Shown here in pieces: positions 38,525-48,293 of a DNA stretch of 61,352 nucleotides (positions are counted from its first letter, which is position 1; the number at the start of each line of letters is the position of its first letter). Under the pieces are notes generated by a model that saw only the letters and a list, made by a program, of their open reading frames with translations, was not told the origin of the DNA and ran no database searches. A program made the translations under genes and the position numbers. Source of the stretch: an uncultured Clostridia bacterium (GTDB taxonomy: Bacteria; Bacillota_A; Clostridia; TANB77; CAG-508); assembly GCA_944388685.1 (NCBI GenBank), contig CALXJS010000002.1, positions 1-61,352 of the forward strand, read 5' to 3'.

Positions 38525-40207
38525 GTGAAAAAATTACCATATGGAATTAGTAACTACGAAGAATTAGTGGAAGATGGATATTATTATGTAGATAAAACAA
38601 TGTATATAGAAAAATTGGAAAACTTGGCAGAAAAAAGGATTTTATTTTTGCGTCCAAGAAAATTTGGAAAAACATTGTTTACAAGTACATTAGAAAACTA
38701 TTATGACTTCAAAAAAGCAGACAAATTTGAAAAGCTATATGAAAACACATATATAGGGAAAAATCCAACAAAACTAAAAAATAGTTATCATATATTAAAA
38801 TTCAATTTTTCAGGCATAGATACATCAAATCAAGAAACAACTATGCTAGGATTTAAAAGTAAAGTTCAATCATCTATAAGATTTTTTGTAGAAAAATATA
38901 ATTTAGATTTTTTTGTAAATAATGAAGAAGAAGCTGAAAATATATTAGATGATTTAATAAAAGCATTTAATATACAAAAAGCAGGAGAAAAAATCTATGT
39001 TATTATAGATGAATATGACCATTTTGCCAATGAATTATTAGGATTTAATACAAATCAATTTAAAAATTTAGTGTCAAAAAATGGAAAAGTAAGAAAATGG
39101 TATGAAATATTAAAAGAAGGAACAGAAAGTGTAGTAGATAGGATATTTATAACAGGTGTAGCACCAATTACATTAGATAGCTTAACATCAGGATTTAACA
39201 TCAGTTCAGATAAGACACAAGATGAAAGATTTAATGAAATGATAGGATTTACTGAACAAGAATTAAGAGCGTTGATGAGAGAACAAAGCATAAAAGAAGA
39301 AAAACAAGAGGAATTATTGCCAACAATGAGAGAAAATTATGATGGATACAGATTTTCATTACATGGAAAAGAGAAAATATATAACTCTAATATGTGTTTA
39401 TATTTTCTAAATAGTTATACAGAATTAGGAAGAATACCAGACCAACTAATTGATATGAATATAGCAAGTGATTACACAAAATTAGGAAAAATGCTAGATT
39501 TGTGCAAAGGAGAAGAAAGAGAAAACGTAATCGAAAAGACAGTATCAGGAGAAGGGATTGTTAGTGATATAAGGCAAAAATTTAATCCAGCCATGGAATT
39601 TACAGAGATGGATTTAATATCTATGTTATTTTACTTAGGATATTTAACAATCGCAGGAGAAGAATTTGAAAAGCCAGAACTAAAAATTCCCAATAAAGTA
39701 ATGAAAGAAATTTATTCAGAGTACTTTTTGGAGATTTTAAAACAAGAAACAGACTTGCAAGTAACAGAAAGAGATTATAATGAAATGCTACGAGAAATCG
39801 CATTAGAAGGAAAGATAGACAAAATTGTAGAAATGTTAGGAAAGTACTTGAAAAATTTATCAAACAGAGATTATGTAAAATTTGATGAGAAATATATAAA
39901 ATTAATTTTTTACTGTATATCCATGAACTTAAAAATATTTAGACTAAAATCAGAAATGGAAGTACAAAGAAAATATCCAGATATTTTATTGATACCAAAA
40001 GACCAAAGCAAGGGATATAAAGGTGTGATGATAGAATTCAAATACTTAAAGAAGGAAGAAGCTGGAAAGCTAAAAGAAAAACAAGAAGAAGCGAAAAAGC
40101 AAATAAAAGAATATGGAGAATTTGAAGAAATAAAAGACTTGAAAAATATTTATAAATATACAGTAGTGGCAGTAAATGATGAGATATATGTAGAGGAGAT
40201 AAAATAA
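38525..40207 (+). CDS. AAA-ATPase-like protein with C-terminal PD-(D/E)XK nuclease domain, copy 2
   Basis: 560 aa, close paralogue of the protein at 33657: RPRKFGKTLFTS, YVIIDEYDHFANEL and the D...EFKYLK nuclease motif are all kept. The most variable parts are residues about 100-140 and 385-430. Start GTG 38525, GGAAGTGG upstream. Both copies appear intact, so neither is an evident pseudogene. Confidence 0.85.
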   Translation: MKKLPYGISNYEELVEDGYYYVDKTMYIEKLENLAEKRILFLRPRKFGKTLFTSTLENYYDFKKADKFEKLYENTYIGKNPTKLKNSYHILKFNFSGIDTSNQETTMLGFKSKVQSSIRFFVEKYNLDFFVNNEEEAENILDDLIKAFNIQKAGEKIYVIIDEYDHFANELLGFNTNQFKNLVSKNGKVRKWYEILKEGTESVVDRIFITGVAPITLDSLTSGFNISSDKTQDERFNEMIGFTEQELRALMREQSIKEEKQEELLPTMRENYDGYRFSLHGKEKIYNSNMCLYFLNSYTELGRIPDQLIDMNIASDYTKLGKMLDLCKGEERENVIEKTVSGEGIVSDIRQKFNPAMEFTEMDLISMLFYLGYLTIAGEEFEKPELKIPNKVMKEIYSEYFLEILKQETDLQVTERDYNEMLREIALEGKIDKIVEMLGKYLKNLSNRDYVKFDEKYIKLIFYCISMNLKIFRLKSEMEVQRKYPDILLIPKDQSKGYKGVMIEFKYLKKEEAGKLKEKQEEAKKQIKEYGEFEEIKDLKNIYKYTVVAVNDEIYVEEIK

Positions 40208-40300
40208 GCAAAGAAAAAATATAGCTTTAGATTTAATAATCTGACCACTTATCCTAGCTTGAAAAAAATGAAAAAAAAAGATATAATATTGACAGTATAA

Positions 40301-40326
40301 AAGACAGTATATAAACTGTCTTTTTT
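40301..40326 (+). terminator. Terminator upstream of accC
   Basis: AAGACAGT (40301-40308) and ACTGTCTT (40315-40322) followed by T residues to 40326. It ends the duplicated-cassette region; the remainder of the gap to accC shows only AT-rich DNA. Confidence 0.8.
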
Positions 40327-40481
40327 GTGAACTAGAGAAAAAATTATATAGACAGAAAATGTATTGGCTATATATTTATTTAAATGACTATTACAATGAA
40401 TGAGATTATAGAAAATGTCTAATTTTCTATATAATAAAAAGAAAAACAATATAAGAGATAATTTTATAGGAGGAAAAAGCA

Positions 40482-41822
40482 ATGTTAAAAAAAGTATTAA
40501 TTGCTAACAGAGGAGAAATCGCTGTAAGAATTATAAGAGCCTGCAGGGAGATGGGAGTTAGAACAGTAGCGATTTATTCAGAGGCAGATAAAAACGCATT
40601 ACATGTACAATTAGCAGATGAAGCGATTTGTGTAGGCCCAGCACCATCTAGTAAAAGTTATCTAAATGTAAAAGCTATATTAGAAGCAGCATGTTTAACA
40701 GGTGCAGATAGTATTCATCCAGGATTCGGTTTCCTATCAGAAAATCCAAATTTTGCAAAAATTTGTCAAGAAACAGGAATTAAATTTATCGGACCAGACT
40801 ATAAACTAATTGAATTGTTAGGAAATAAATCGAAAGCAAAAGAAACAATGAAAAGAGCAGGGGTTCCAGTTGTTCCAGGGTCAGACGGATTAATCTATTC
40901 CAAAGAGCAAGCGGTTAATTTAGCAGAACAAATAAAATATCCAGTTATGTTAAAAGCATCAGCAGGCGGTGGAGGAAGAGGCATTAGAATAGCCTATTCC
41001 AAAGAAGAATTAGAAAAAGAATATGATATTGTAAAACAAGAAGCAAAAGTTGCTTTTAATGATGATAGTTTATATTTAGAAAAGCTTGTAGAAAACCCAA
41101 GACATGTGGAAATCCAAATTTTGGCTGATGAGCATGGAAATTGTATTCATTTAGGAGAGAGGGATTGTTCTGTACAAAGAAGAAATCAAAAAGTGTTAGA
41201 GGAAACACCAAGTGATATCTTAGATGAAAAAACGAGAAAAAAAATGGGAGAAGTTGCCGTAAAAGCAGTAAAAGAAATCGGCTATTCAAATGCAGGAACA
41301 ATTGAATTTTTAGTAGATAAAAACAAAGACTTCTATTTCATGGAAATGAACACGAGAGTACAAGTAGAACATCCTGTAACAGAAATGGTAACAGGAGTAG
41401 ATATTATAAAAGAACAAATCAAAATTGCAAGTGGGGAAGAATTACAATATAAACAAGAAGATATCAAATTTGAAGGACATTCTATGGAAGTGAGAATAAA
41501 TGCAGAAAATCCAGACAAGAACTTTATGCCATGTCCAGGAACCATAACAGGATTACATATTCCAGGAGGAAACGGAATAAGAGTAGATACAGCAATTTAT
41601 AGTGGATATACTGTTCCACCAACATATGATTCAATGCTTGCAAAGTTAATTGTTCATGGGAAAAACCGAGAAGAATCTATTGCAAAAATGAAAAGTGCAG
41701 TAGCAGAATTTGTTATAGAAGGAATTACAACAAACATAGACTTTTTATTAAAAATATTAGAAAATGAAAACTTTAAGAAAAATAATTATGATACATCTTT
41801 TATTCAAAAAGAAATGGAATAA
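40482..41822 (+). CDS. accC: Acetyl-CoA carboxylase, biotin carboxylase subunit
   Basis: 446 aa, ATP-grasp enzyme that carboxylates biotin on AccB. LIANRGEIAVRIIRACRE opens the protein; the glycine-rich ATP loop KASAGGGGRGIR (about 158-170) and the catalytic FMEMNTRVQVEHPVTE motif are intact. Begins the accC-accD-accA-fabI group behind TAGGAGG. No accB (biotin carrier) is in the window. Confidence 0.96.
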   Translation: MLKKVLIANRGEIAVRIIRACREMGVRTVAIYSEADKNALHVQLADEAICVGPAPSSKSYLNVKAILEAACLTGADSIHPGFGFLSENPNFAKICQETGIKFIGPDYKLIELLGNKSKAKETMKRAGVPVVPGSDGLIYSKEQAVNLAEQIKYPVMLKASAGGGGRGIRIAYSKEELEKEYDIVKQEAKVAFNDDSLYLEKLVENPRHVEIQILADEHGNCIHLGERDCSVQRRNQKVLEETPSDILDEKTRKKMGEVAVKAVKEIGYSNAGTIEFLVDKNKDFYFMEMNTRVQVEHPVTEMVTGVDIIKEQIKIASGEELQYKQEDIKFEGHSMEVRINAENPDKNFMPCPGTITGLHIPGGNGIRVDTAIYSGYTVPPTYDSMLAKLIVHGKNREESIAKMKSAVAEFVIEGITTNIDFLLKILENENFKKNNYDTSFIQKEME

Positions 41823-42118
41823 TAAGAGTGTGCCAAATGGTTTAAAGTTTAGATCAAAAAACGATAAGATATAAAACATCTAGTATAGGGAGAGGTTACA
41901 CTTTTTTGCATTATTAAAAAATAGAGAAAAAGTCTAGTAAAGCTAAATTAGTTAATGTCTAACTTTAAGAAAGTAAAATTGTTGAGATAATTAAATGTTA
42001 TAAAAAATAAAGATTTTCTATAACGAAATAAAAGATTAGACTAACCAAATACATGGAATTGATATAAAATTAGAGCAAAGGGAAAAGTAGACTTAAAAGC
42101 AAAAGGAGGAGAAAGACC

Positions 42119-42964
42119 TTGGTAATCGACAAAGTAAAAAAGGTAAACGGAAAAGAAGAAAAACGTGTAAAAAATGAAAAAGCTTCAGATATGATGATTG
42201 GAAAATGGGTAAAATGTGATAAATGCAAGGAAATTATTTATAAAGAAGATTTACACCAAAATTTAAGTGTATGCCCTAATTGTGGTAAGCATTTTAGATT
42301 ATCATCAAGAAGAAGAATTAAACAAATCGCAGATGAAGGAACTTTTAAAGAAATTGGTGGAGAAATTGTCACAAAAGATCCATTAAATTTTAAGGGATAT
42401 ATGAAAAAAGTAGAAATGCTAAAAGAAAAAACAAAAATAGAAGAAGCTGTGAAATGTGGTATATGCGAAATAGAAGGAGAAAAAGCAGTTCTTGCTGTTA
42501 TGGATGGTAATTTTTTAATGGGAAGTATGGGATCAGCAGTAGGAGAAAGAATTACATTAGCAATTGAAACAGCAACGAAGAAAAAATTACCATTAGTCAT
42601 ATTTTGTGTATCAGGTGGTGCTAGAATGCAAGAAGGGATTATATCACTAATGCAAATGGCGAAAACGTCAAGTGCACTAGCCAAACTAGATAAAGCAGGA
42701 CAATTATATATTTCTGTTTTAACAGACCCAACAACGGGAGGTGTAACAGCAAGTTTTGCAAGTCTAGGTGATATCATTTTGGCAGAACCACATGCATTAA
42801 TTGGATTTGCAGGACCAAGAGTTATAGAACAAACGATCAAACAAAAATTGCCAGAAGGATTTCAAAGTTCAGAATTTTTACTAGAACATGGATTTATTGA
42901 CAAAATAGTAGAAAGAAAAGATATGAAATCAACTATTGCAAAGTTAATTAGATTGCACAAATAA
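42119..42964 (+). CDS. accD: Acetyl-CoA carboxylase, carboxyltransferase beta subunit
   Basis: 281 aa. N-terminal zinc ribbon CDKC...CPNC (about residues 33-56) then the crotonase-fold carboxyltransferase ([46 protein letters not shown]). Starts at TTG 42119, 8 bp after AAAAGGAGGA. Pairs with AccA to transfer CO2 from biotin to acetyl-CoA. Confidence 0.95.
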   Translation: MVIDKVKKVNGKEEKRVKNEKASDMMIGKWVKCDKCKEIIYKEDLHQNLSVCPNCGKHFRLSSRRRIKQIADEGTFKEIGGEIVTKDPLNFKGYMKKVEMLKEKTKIEEAVKCGICEIEGEKAVLAVMDGNFLMGSMGSAVGERITLAIETATKKKLPLVIFCVSGGARMQEGIISLMQMAKTSSALAKLDKAGQLYISVLTDPTTGGVTASFASLGDIILAEPHALIGFAGPRVIEQTIKQKLPEGFQSSEFLLEHGFIDKIVERKDMKSTIAKLIRLHK

Positions 42965-42978
42965 AGAAGAAAAAATTA

Positions 42979-43137
42979 GGACAATTTGGGACGTAGCAAA
43001 AATGTAGCTAAATGACAAAAAATGACAAATAAATTTGCCAGAGATGACAGGTGTTTTTTGACAATTTTTCGTTGAATAGGAAACGATTTTTTCTATTTAA
43101 CGAAAAATTGTCAAAAAAGTCCGTCCCTTTTGGCAAC
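42979..43137. repeat. REP-like palindrome between accD and accA
   Basis: GGACAATTTGGGACGTAGC near 42980 and GTCCGTCCCTTTTGGCAAC near 43119-43137 are diverged ends of the GGGAC-type arms seen in element A. Inside, 43054-43079 (TTTTTTGACAATTTTTCGTT...) pairs with 43093-43118, a 26-bp stem with one mismatch. Confidence 0.7.
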
Positions 43138-43152
43138 TAAGGAGGAAAAAAC

Positions 43153-43944
43153 ATGGCGAAAATAACTGCGTGGGATAGAGTAATGCTAGCAAGGAAAATG
43201 GATAGACCTAAAGCATTAGATTATATTCATGAATTATTTGATAATTTTATTGAGTTACATGGTGACAGAAATTTTGGAGATGATAAGGCGATTATTGGAG
43301 GCATTGCAACATTTGAAGGTATGCCAGTTACTGTAATTGGCGAACAGAAGGGAAAAAAGGCAAAAGAAAATATGGAAAGAAATTTTGGAATGCCAAATCC
43401 AGAAGGATATCGAAAAGCATTAAGATTGATGAAACAAGCTGAAAAGTTTAACAGACCAATTATTACTTTTATTGATACACCAGGGGCATATCCTGGAATG
43501 GGAGCAGAAGAAAGAGGACAAGGAGAAGCGATTGCTAGGAATTTGTTTGAAATGTCACAACTTGAAGTACCAATTATTTGTATTGTCATTGGAGAAGGAT
43601 CTAGCGGAGGTGCTTTAGCAATTGCCGTGGGAGATAAAATTGTTATGCTTGAAAATGCAATTTATTCGATATTATCTCCTGAAGGATTTGCTAGTATTTT
43701 ATATAAAGATGCTAGTAAAGCAAAAGAAGCAGCAGAAGATATGAAGGCGACGGCTAAAGACTTAAAAGCATTTGGAGTAATTGATAAAGTTATAAAAGAA
43801 CCAGAAGGCGGAGCGGGAGAAGATTTTGAAAGTGTAATAAAAGAATTAAAAACATATCTAAAAAAGAGTTTAAAAGAATTAAATCAAGTATCTAAAAAGA
43901 AATTAGTAGAAAATCGATATGAGAAATTTAGGACAATGTGTTAA
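43153..43944 (+). CDS. accA: Acetyl-CoA carboxylase, carboxyltransferase alpha subunit
   Basis: 263 aa, shorter than E. coli AccA (about 319) but typical for the compact clostridial form. Motifs: [60 protein letters not shown]. Start after AAGGAGG. Confidence 0.94.
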   Translation: MAKITAWDRVMLARKMDRPKALDYIHELFDNFIELHGDRNFGDDKAIIGGIATFEGMPVTVIGEQKGKKAKENMERNFGMPNPEGYRKALRLMKQAEKFNRPIITFIDTPGAYPGMGAEERGQGEAIARNLFEMSQLEVPIICIVIGEGSSGGALAIAVGDKIVMLENAIYSILSPEGFASILYKDASKAKEAAEDMKATAKDLKAFGVIDKVIKEPEGGAGEDFESVIKELKTYLKKSLKELNQVSKKKLVENRYEKFRTMC

Positions 43945-44018
43945 ATGGCATAATTATATAATATAGTTTATATAAATACTTTAATAAAAATATATAAAAT
44001 AATAAGGAGGAATTTAAA

Positions 44019-44789
44019 ATGTTATTAGAAGGAAAAAAAGTAGTGATTATGGGAGTAAGAAACAAATGGAGTATTGCATGGGGAGCAGCACAATCAGCCT
44101 ATGAGCAAGGTGCAGAAGTTATTTGTACATGTTCAGCAGATAGTGTAGAAAAAGTAAAAGATTTAATAAAAGATATGCCAAAAGCAAGTGTATATGTATG
44201 CAATAATGTAAGTTTAGATGAAGATATAGACAATTGCCTAGAAGAAATCAAAAAAGACCATGGAAAAATTGATGGGTTATTACATGCAATTGCACATGCA
44301 AATACAGAAGATTTAAGAAATGATTTTATTTTAACTTCAAGAGATGGTTATGCACATGCACAAGATGTAAGTGCTTATTCATTAGTAGCTATTGTTAGAA
44401 TGGCAAGAGAAAAAGAAATGTTAAACGAAGGAGCAAGCATTGTAGCATATACTTATTATGGTTCAGAAAAAGCAATTGAAGGATATAATGTCATGGGTGT
44501 TGCAAAAGCAGCATTGGAAGCAAGTATTCGATATCTAGCAAGAGATTTAGGAAAAGATGGATATAGAATTAATGGGATTTCAGCAGGACCAATTAAAACG
44601 TTATCTGCAAAAGGAATTAAAGACTTCGGTTCAATATTAGACATTGTTGAGGAAAGAGCACCACTACATAAAAATGTTACAATTAATCAAGTAGGCGATA
44701 GTACAGCATTTTTATTTAGTGATATGTCAAGTGCGATTACTGGTGAAATTATTCATGTAGATAATGGATTTTCAGTTGTTGGTGTGTAA
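44019..44789 (+). CDS. fabI: Enoyl-[acyl-carrier-protein] reductase (NADH), FabI type
   Basis: 256-aa short-chain dehydrogenase fold performing the last reduction of fatty acid elongation. KKVVIMGVRNKWSIAWGAAQ is the FabI nucleotide-binding loop; the catalytic Y-x6-K is YNVMGVAKAALEASIRYLA; C-terminal TGEIIHVDNGFSVVG. Being last of the acc group, it couples initiation and elongation of fatty acid synthesis. Confidence 0.94.
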   Translation: MLLEGKKVVIMGVRNKWSIAWGAAQSAYEQGAEVICTCSADSVEKVKDLIKDMPKASVYVCNNVSLDEDIDNCLEEIKKDHGKIDGLLHAIAHANTEDLRNDFILTSRDGYAHAQDVSAYSLVAIVRMAREKEMLNEGASIVAYTYYGSEKAIEGYNVMGVAKAALEASIRYLARDLGKDGYRINGISAGPIKTLSAKGIKDFGSILDIVEERAPLHKNVTINQVGDSTAFLFSDMSSAITGEIIHVDNGFSVVGV

Positions 44790-44793
44790 AAGA

Positions 44794-44839
44794 AAAAGCA
44801 TGTATTAACCAATTTATAATTTTGTTAATACATGCTTTT
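44794..44839 (+). terminator. Terminator of the acc-fabI group
   Basis: AAAAGCATGTATTAAC (44794-44809) pairs perfectly with GTTAATACATGCTTTT (44824-44839). Confidence 0.85.
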
Positions 44840-44918
44840 AAATTTGCACTAAAACTTTATGAATCTATCTTGAAAAAAGTGACAAGATAATGTATGATAT
44901 CATGGATAGAGGTGAAAT

Positions 44919-46496
44919 ATGAAATCTAATATTTTTAAGTATATATTTATCATATTTGTGGTTATTATTGTAATTGTAGCTTTTTTTGTTATAAGAAATA
45001 ATGAAAGCAAACAAGAAACACAAGAAGAAACAACGAATACAAGTGAAGAAATTGTAAGAGAAATCCGATTAGGAATCGCACAATGTGATACATTAAATCC
45101 ATTATTAACAACGAATAAAAATGTTCAAGATATCACCAAATTAGTATTTGAACCATTAGTAGATGTATCTTCAGATTATAAAGCAACACCAGCATTAGCA
45201 ACAGAATGGGCAAAGCAAGATGCAACAACATATATTATTAAATTAAGAGAAAATGTGAAATGGTCAAATGGTGAAAGATTTACGTCAATGGATGTTCAAT
45301 TTACATATGACAAATTAAAAGAAAATTCTTCGATATATTCTAGTAATTTAGAACATGTAACTATGTTAGAAGTTGTAGATGATTATACAATCAAAATGTA
45401 TTTAGATCAGGAAGTTCCATTTTTTGAATATAATTTAACATTTCCTATATTATCTAAAACATTTTATGATACACAAGATTACTATAACACAGGAATTGTA
45501 CCAGTAGGAACAGGAAAATACAAAGTAGATACTATACAGGAGAATTATATAACACTTACAAAAAATTCTAATTGGTGGGATAGAGATACAAATTTATCTA
45601 TTGAAAAAATTAATGTCAATGTATATGATTCGGTGGGAGAATTATATAATGCTTTCAAATTGGGAAATGTAGATTTAGTAAGTACGAGTAATGTGAATAT
45701 ACAAGATTATATAGGTACAATCGGATATAGTACTAAAGAAATAAAAGGAAGAGAGCATGATTTTATTGTTTTAAATACACAAAATGAGTTACTATCTAAT
45801 CAAGAAGTCAGAAAAGCCATATCGTATTCAATAGATAAAAATAATATTATATCTAATGTTTTTCAAAATAAGTATTATACTTCAAGTTTTCCATTAGACT
45901 TTGGCTCATGGATATATCAAGAACAAGATGCAAGTTCTGGATATAATCCGGAACAAGCAAAACAGTTATTATCAGAAAATGGATGGAGTTATAGAAGTGG
46001 ATCTTGGCAAAAAACAATAAATCGTAGAACAAGAAGAATTGAATTAAATTTAATTGTAAGAGCATCAAATACTACACAAATAGCTGTAGCTGAAAATATA
46101 AAAACACAATTAGCTAGTCAAGGAATTAGAATTAATATTCAACAATATTCTGATGAACAATACAATATAGCTATTCAAAATAAATCTTATGATATGATTT
46201 TATGTGGTATGAATTTATCTCCTAATCCAGATTTGTCTTTATTTTTTGGAGATGGAAATTTGGCAAATTATACAAATGAGGAAGTTGCAAATTTAATGAA
46301 TGAAGTAAAAAATACAACAGATGAGGAAATTATAAAAAAAGATTATACAAGACTTGCAGAAATTTATAAAGCAGATATACCATATATTAGTTTATATACA
46401 AATAAACATACTATTGCATACAATACAGAGTTAGTAGGAGAAATCAACTCGAATTGGTTTAATCCATTTGGTGGAATAGAAACATGGTATAAATAA
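44919..46496 (+). CDS. Peptide/nickel-type ABC transporter solute-binding protein (SBP_bac_5), membrane-anchored
   Basis: 525 aa. IRLGIAQCDTLNPLLTTNKNVQDITKLVFEPLV and the later GTGKYKVDTIQENYITLTKN, VRKAISYSIDKNNII match the OppA/DppA family. The N-terminal helix (about 8-25) ends without a lipobox cysteine, so it is apparently held by an uncleaved helix rather than lipid. No permease or ATPase gene is adjacent. Likely binds peptides, substrate uncertain. Confidence 0.87.
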   Translation: MKSNIFKYIFIIFVVIIVIVAFFVIRNNESKQETQEETTNTSEEIVREIRLGIAQCDTLNPLLTTNKNVQDITKLVFEPLVDVSSDYKATPALATEWAKQDATTYIIKLRENVKWSNGERFTSMDVQFTYDKLKENSSIYSSNLEHVTMLEVVDDYTIKMYLDQEVPFFEYNLTFPILSKTFYDTQDYYNTGIVPVGTGKYKVDTIQENYITLTKNSNWWDRDTNLSIEKINVNVYDSVGELYNAFKLGNVDLVSTSNVNIQDYIGTIGYSTKEIKGREHDFIVLNTQNELLSNQEVRKAISYSIDKNNIISNVFQNKYYTSSFPLDFGSWIYQEQDASSGYNPEQAKQLLSENGWSYRSGSWQKTINRRTRRIELNLIVRASNTTQIAVAENIKTQLASQGIRINIQQYSDEQYNIAIQNKSYDMILCGMNLSPNPDLSLFFGDGNLANYTNEEVANLMNEVKNTTDEEIIKKDYTRLAEIYKADIPYISLYTNKHTIAYNTELVGEINSNWFNPFGGIETWYK

Positions 46497-46518
46497 AATA
46501 AAAAATTGAAAATATGTA

Positions 46519-46546
46519 TTGACAAAACAAAAATTTGGTATATAAT
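46519..46546 (+). promoter_or_regulatory. Candidate recA promoter
   Basis: TTGACA (46519-46524), 16-bp spacer, TATAAT (46541-46546), 41 bp before recA. No LexA-type box (GAAC...GTTC) is apparent across it. Confidence 0.7.
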
Positions 46547-46587
46547 AACGATATCAAACAAAAGTTCAAAGAATAAGGAGGAAAATT

Positions 46588-47643
46588 ATGAGTGAGAATG
46601 CAGAAAAAAAGAAAGCGCTAGAAGCAGCAATGAGTCAAATAGAAAAACAATTTGGTAAAGGTTCTGTTATGAAATTAGGAGAATTTAAAGCCATGGAAAT
46701 AGAGGCAATTCCAACAGGGGCTTTAAGTCTAGATATCGCATTAGGAATTGGAGGAGTACCTAGAGGAAGAATTATAGAAGTATTTGGACCAGAATCTTCT
46801 GGAAAAACTACTTTAGCATTACATATTATTGCAGAAGCACAAAAAATGGGAGGAGAGGCAGCATTTATAGATGCAGAACATGCTCTAGATCCAGTTTATG
46901 CAAAAAAATTAGGAGTGGATATTGATAATTTAATTGTATCGCAACCAGATACAGGAGAACAAGCCTTAGAAATAACAGAAAGTTTAGTTAGAAGTGGTGC
47001 ATTAGATGTTATTGTAGTGGACTCAGTAGCAGCATTGGTTCCAAAAGCTGAAATTGACGGTGACATGGGAGACTCACACATGGGATTACAAGCAAGACTA
47101 ATGTCACAAGCATTAAGAAAATTAGCAGGAGCAATTAATAAATCTAAAACAGTATTGATTTTTATCAATCAATTAAGAGAGAAAATAGGTGTTATGTTTG
47201 GAAATCCAGAAACAACAACAGGTGGTAGAGCATTAAAATTCTATGCATCTGTTAGAATGGATATCAGAAAAATAGAAAATATTAAACAAGATGGAGAAGT
47301 GAAAGGAAATAGAGTAAGAGTAAAAGTAATTAAAAATAAAGTTGCACCACCATTTAGAGAAGCAGAATTTGATATTATCTATGGAGAGGGAATCTCAAAA
47401 GAAGGAAATATTTTAGATATGGCTGTTAACCTAGATATTGTGGAAAAAGCAGGTTCTTGGTTTAGCTATAATGGAGAAAGAATTGGTCAAGGAAGAGAAA
47501 ATGTTAAAAAATACTTAAAAGAGAATCCAAAAATGTTAGAAGAAATCGAAGGAAAAGTAAGGCAAGATTTTGAAAAAGTATTTGAAGAAAGTCTAGGAGA
47601 AGAATTGCCTGAAATTGATATGGAAGATGATGAGGAAGAATAA
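46588..47643 (+). CDS. recA: Recombinase RecA
   Basis: 351 aa. ATP-dependent strand-exchange protein. Walker [10 protein letters not shown] (about 67-75), [43 protein letters not shown] all present; acidic C-terminal tail. The RecX modulator lies three genes downstream. Start after TAAGGAGG. Confidence 0.98.
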   Translation: MSENAEKKKALEAAMSQIEKQFGKGSVMKLGEFKAMEIEAIPTGALSLDIALGIGGVPRGRIIEVFGPESSGKTTLALHIIAEAQKMGGEAAFIDAEHALDPVYAKKLGVDIDNLIVSQPDTGEQALEITESLVRSGALDVIVVDSVAALVPKAEIDGDMGDSHMGLQARLMSQALRKLAGAINKSKTVLIFINQLREKIGVMFGNPETTTGGRALKFYASVRMDIRKIENIKQDGEVKGNRVRVKVIKNKVAPPFREAEFDIIYGEGISKEGNILDMAVNLDIVEKAGSWFSYNGERIGQGRENVKKYLKENPKMLEEIEGKVRQDFEKVFEESLGEELPEIDMEDDEEE

Positions 47644-47810
47644 AAAATAGAACGATAGCAGGCTTTTTTAAACTTTTCTCTGTTTTATGACATTTATACA
47701 ATAAAAAATACATGAATAACCAAGTCAAAGATGTCTATGCATAAACGTGAAGTCTGCTTTGCATTGTTCTGTACGGAAAGCATACAGAATGGTAAAATAG
47801 GAGGAAAAAC

Positions 47811-48282
47811 ATGAAAGAGAGATACAGAACTTTATCAGCAGTTATGTTGATGTTAATCAGAGAACATAACGGAAAAGAAGAGATTTTATTACAAAAAAGA
47901 AAAAATACTGGATATATGGATGGATATTGGGATTGTTCAGCTTCTCGGACATGTAGAGAACATGGAGAGCATGAAAATGGCAATGCAAAGAGAAGCAAAA
48001 GAAGAACTTTGTATAGATATTGATACGAAAGATTTAGAATTTATTTCACTTATTCATAAAATAAATGGAAAAGATATAATCTATTATAATGGATATTTTA
48101 AAGCAAAAAAATGGACAGGGGAACCAAAAATAGGAGAACCAAATAAAAATGAAGAAATAAAATGGTTTGCACTAGATGCACTTCCTGAAAATATAGTAGA
48201 TGATAGAAAAGAAGCCATTAAAAATTATATATATAAAATACCTTATAGTGAATTTGGATGGGATGAAAGAAAACATAAGTAA
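47811..48282 (+). CDS. Nudix hydrolase, requires +1 frameshift at CGG
   Basis: Start ATG 47811 behind GGAGGAAAAAC. The zero frame gives YRTLSAVMLMLIREHNGKEE...GYMDGYWDCSAS then CGG, and would end at a TGA about 26 codons later. Skipping the C at 47946 gives GHVENMESMKMAMQREAKEE: a complete Nudix box (GX5EX7REUXEE) whose first glycine is the GGA following the C. Total 156 aa, ending at 48282 with an intact C-terminal domain. Family members hydrolyse nucleoside diphosphates linked to another group; the substrate is unknown. Confidence 0.9.
47946..47949 (+). other. CGG +1 frameshift site 3 (Nudix)
   Basis: In-frame CGG after TCT, inside the catalytic box. The +1 frame starts with GGA encoding the invariant first Gly of the Nudix motif. 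Confidence 0.85.
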
Positions 48283-48293
48283 AGGTGGATATT

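Noticed and set aside
41823..42118. Riboswitch or gene in the accC-accD gap
   Set aside because: About 296 bp of AT-rich DNA; only a weak GTGTGCC/GGTTACAC pairing was found, insufficient to call a structure.
46497..46587. LexA operator at recA
   Set aside because: No GAAC(N4-6)GTTC-type site around the clear promoter.
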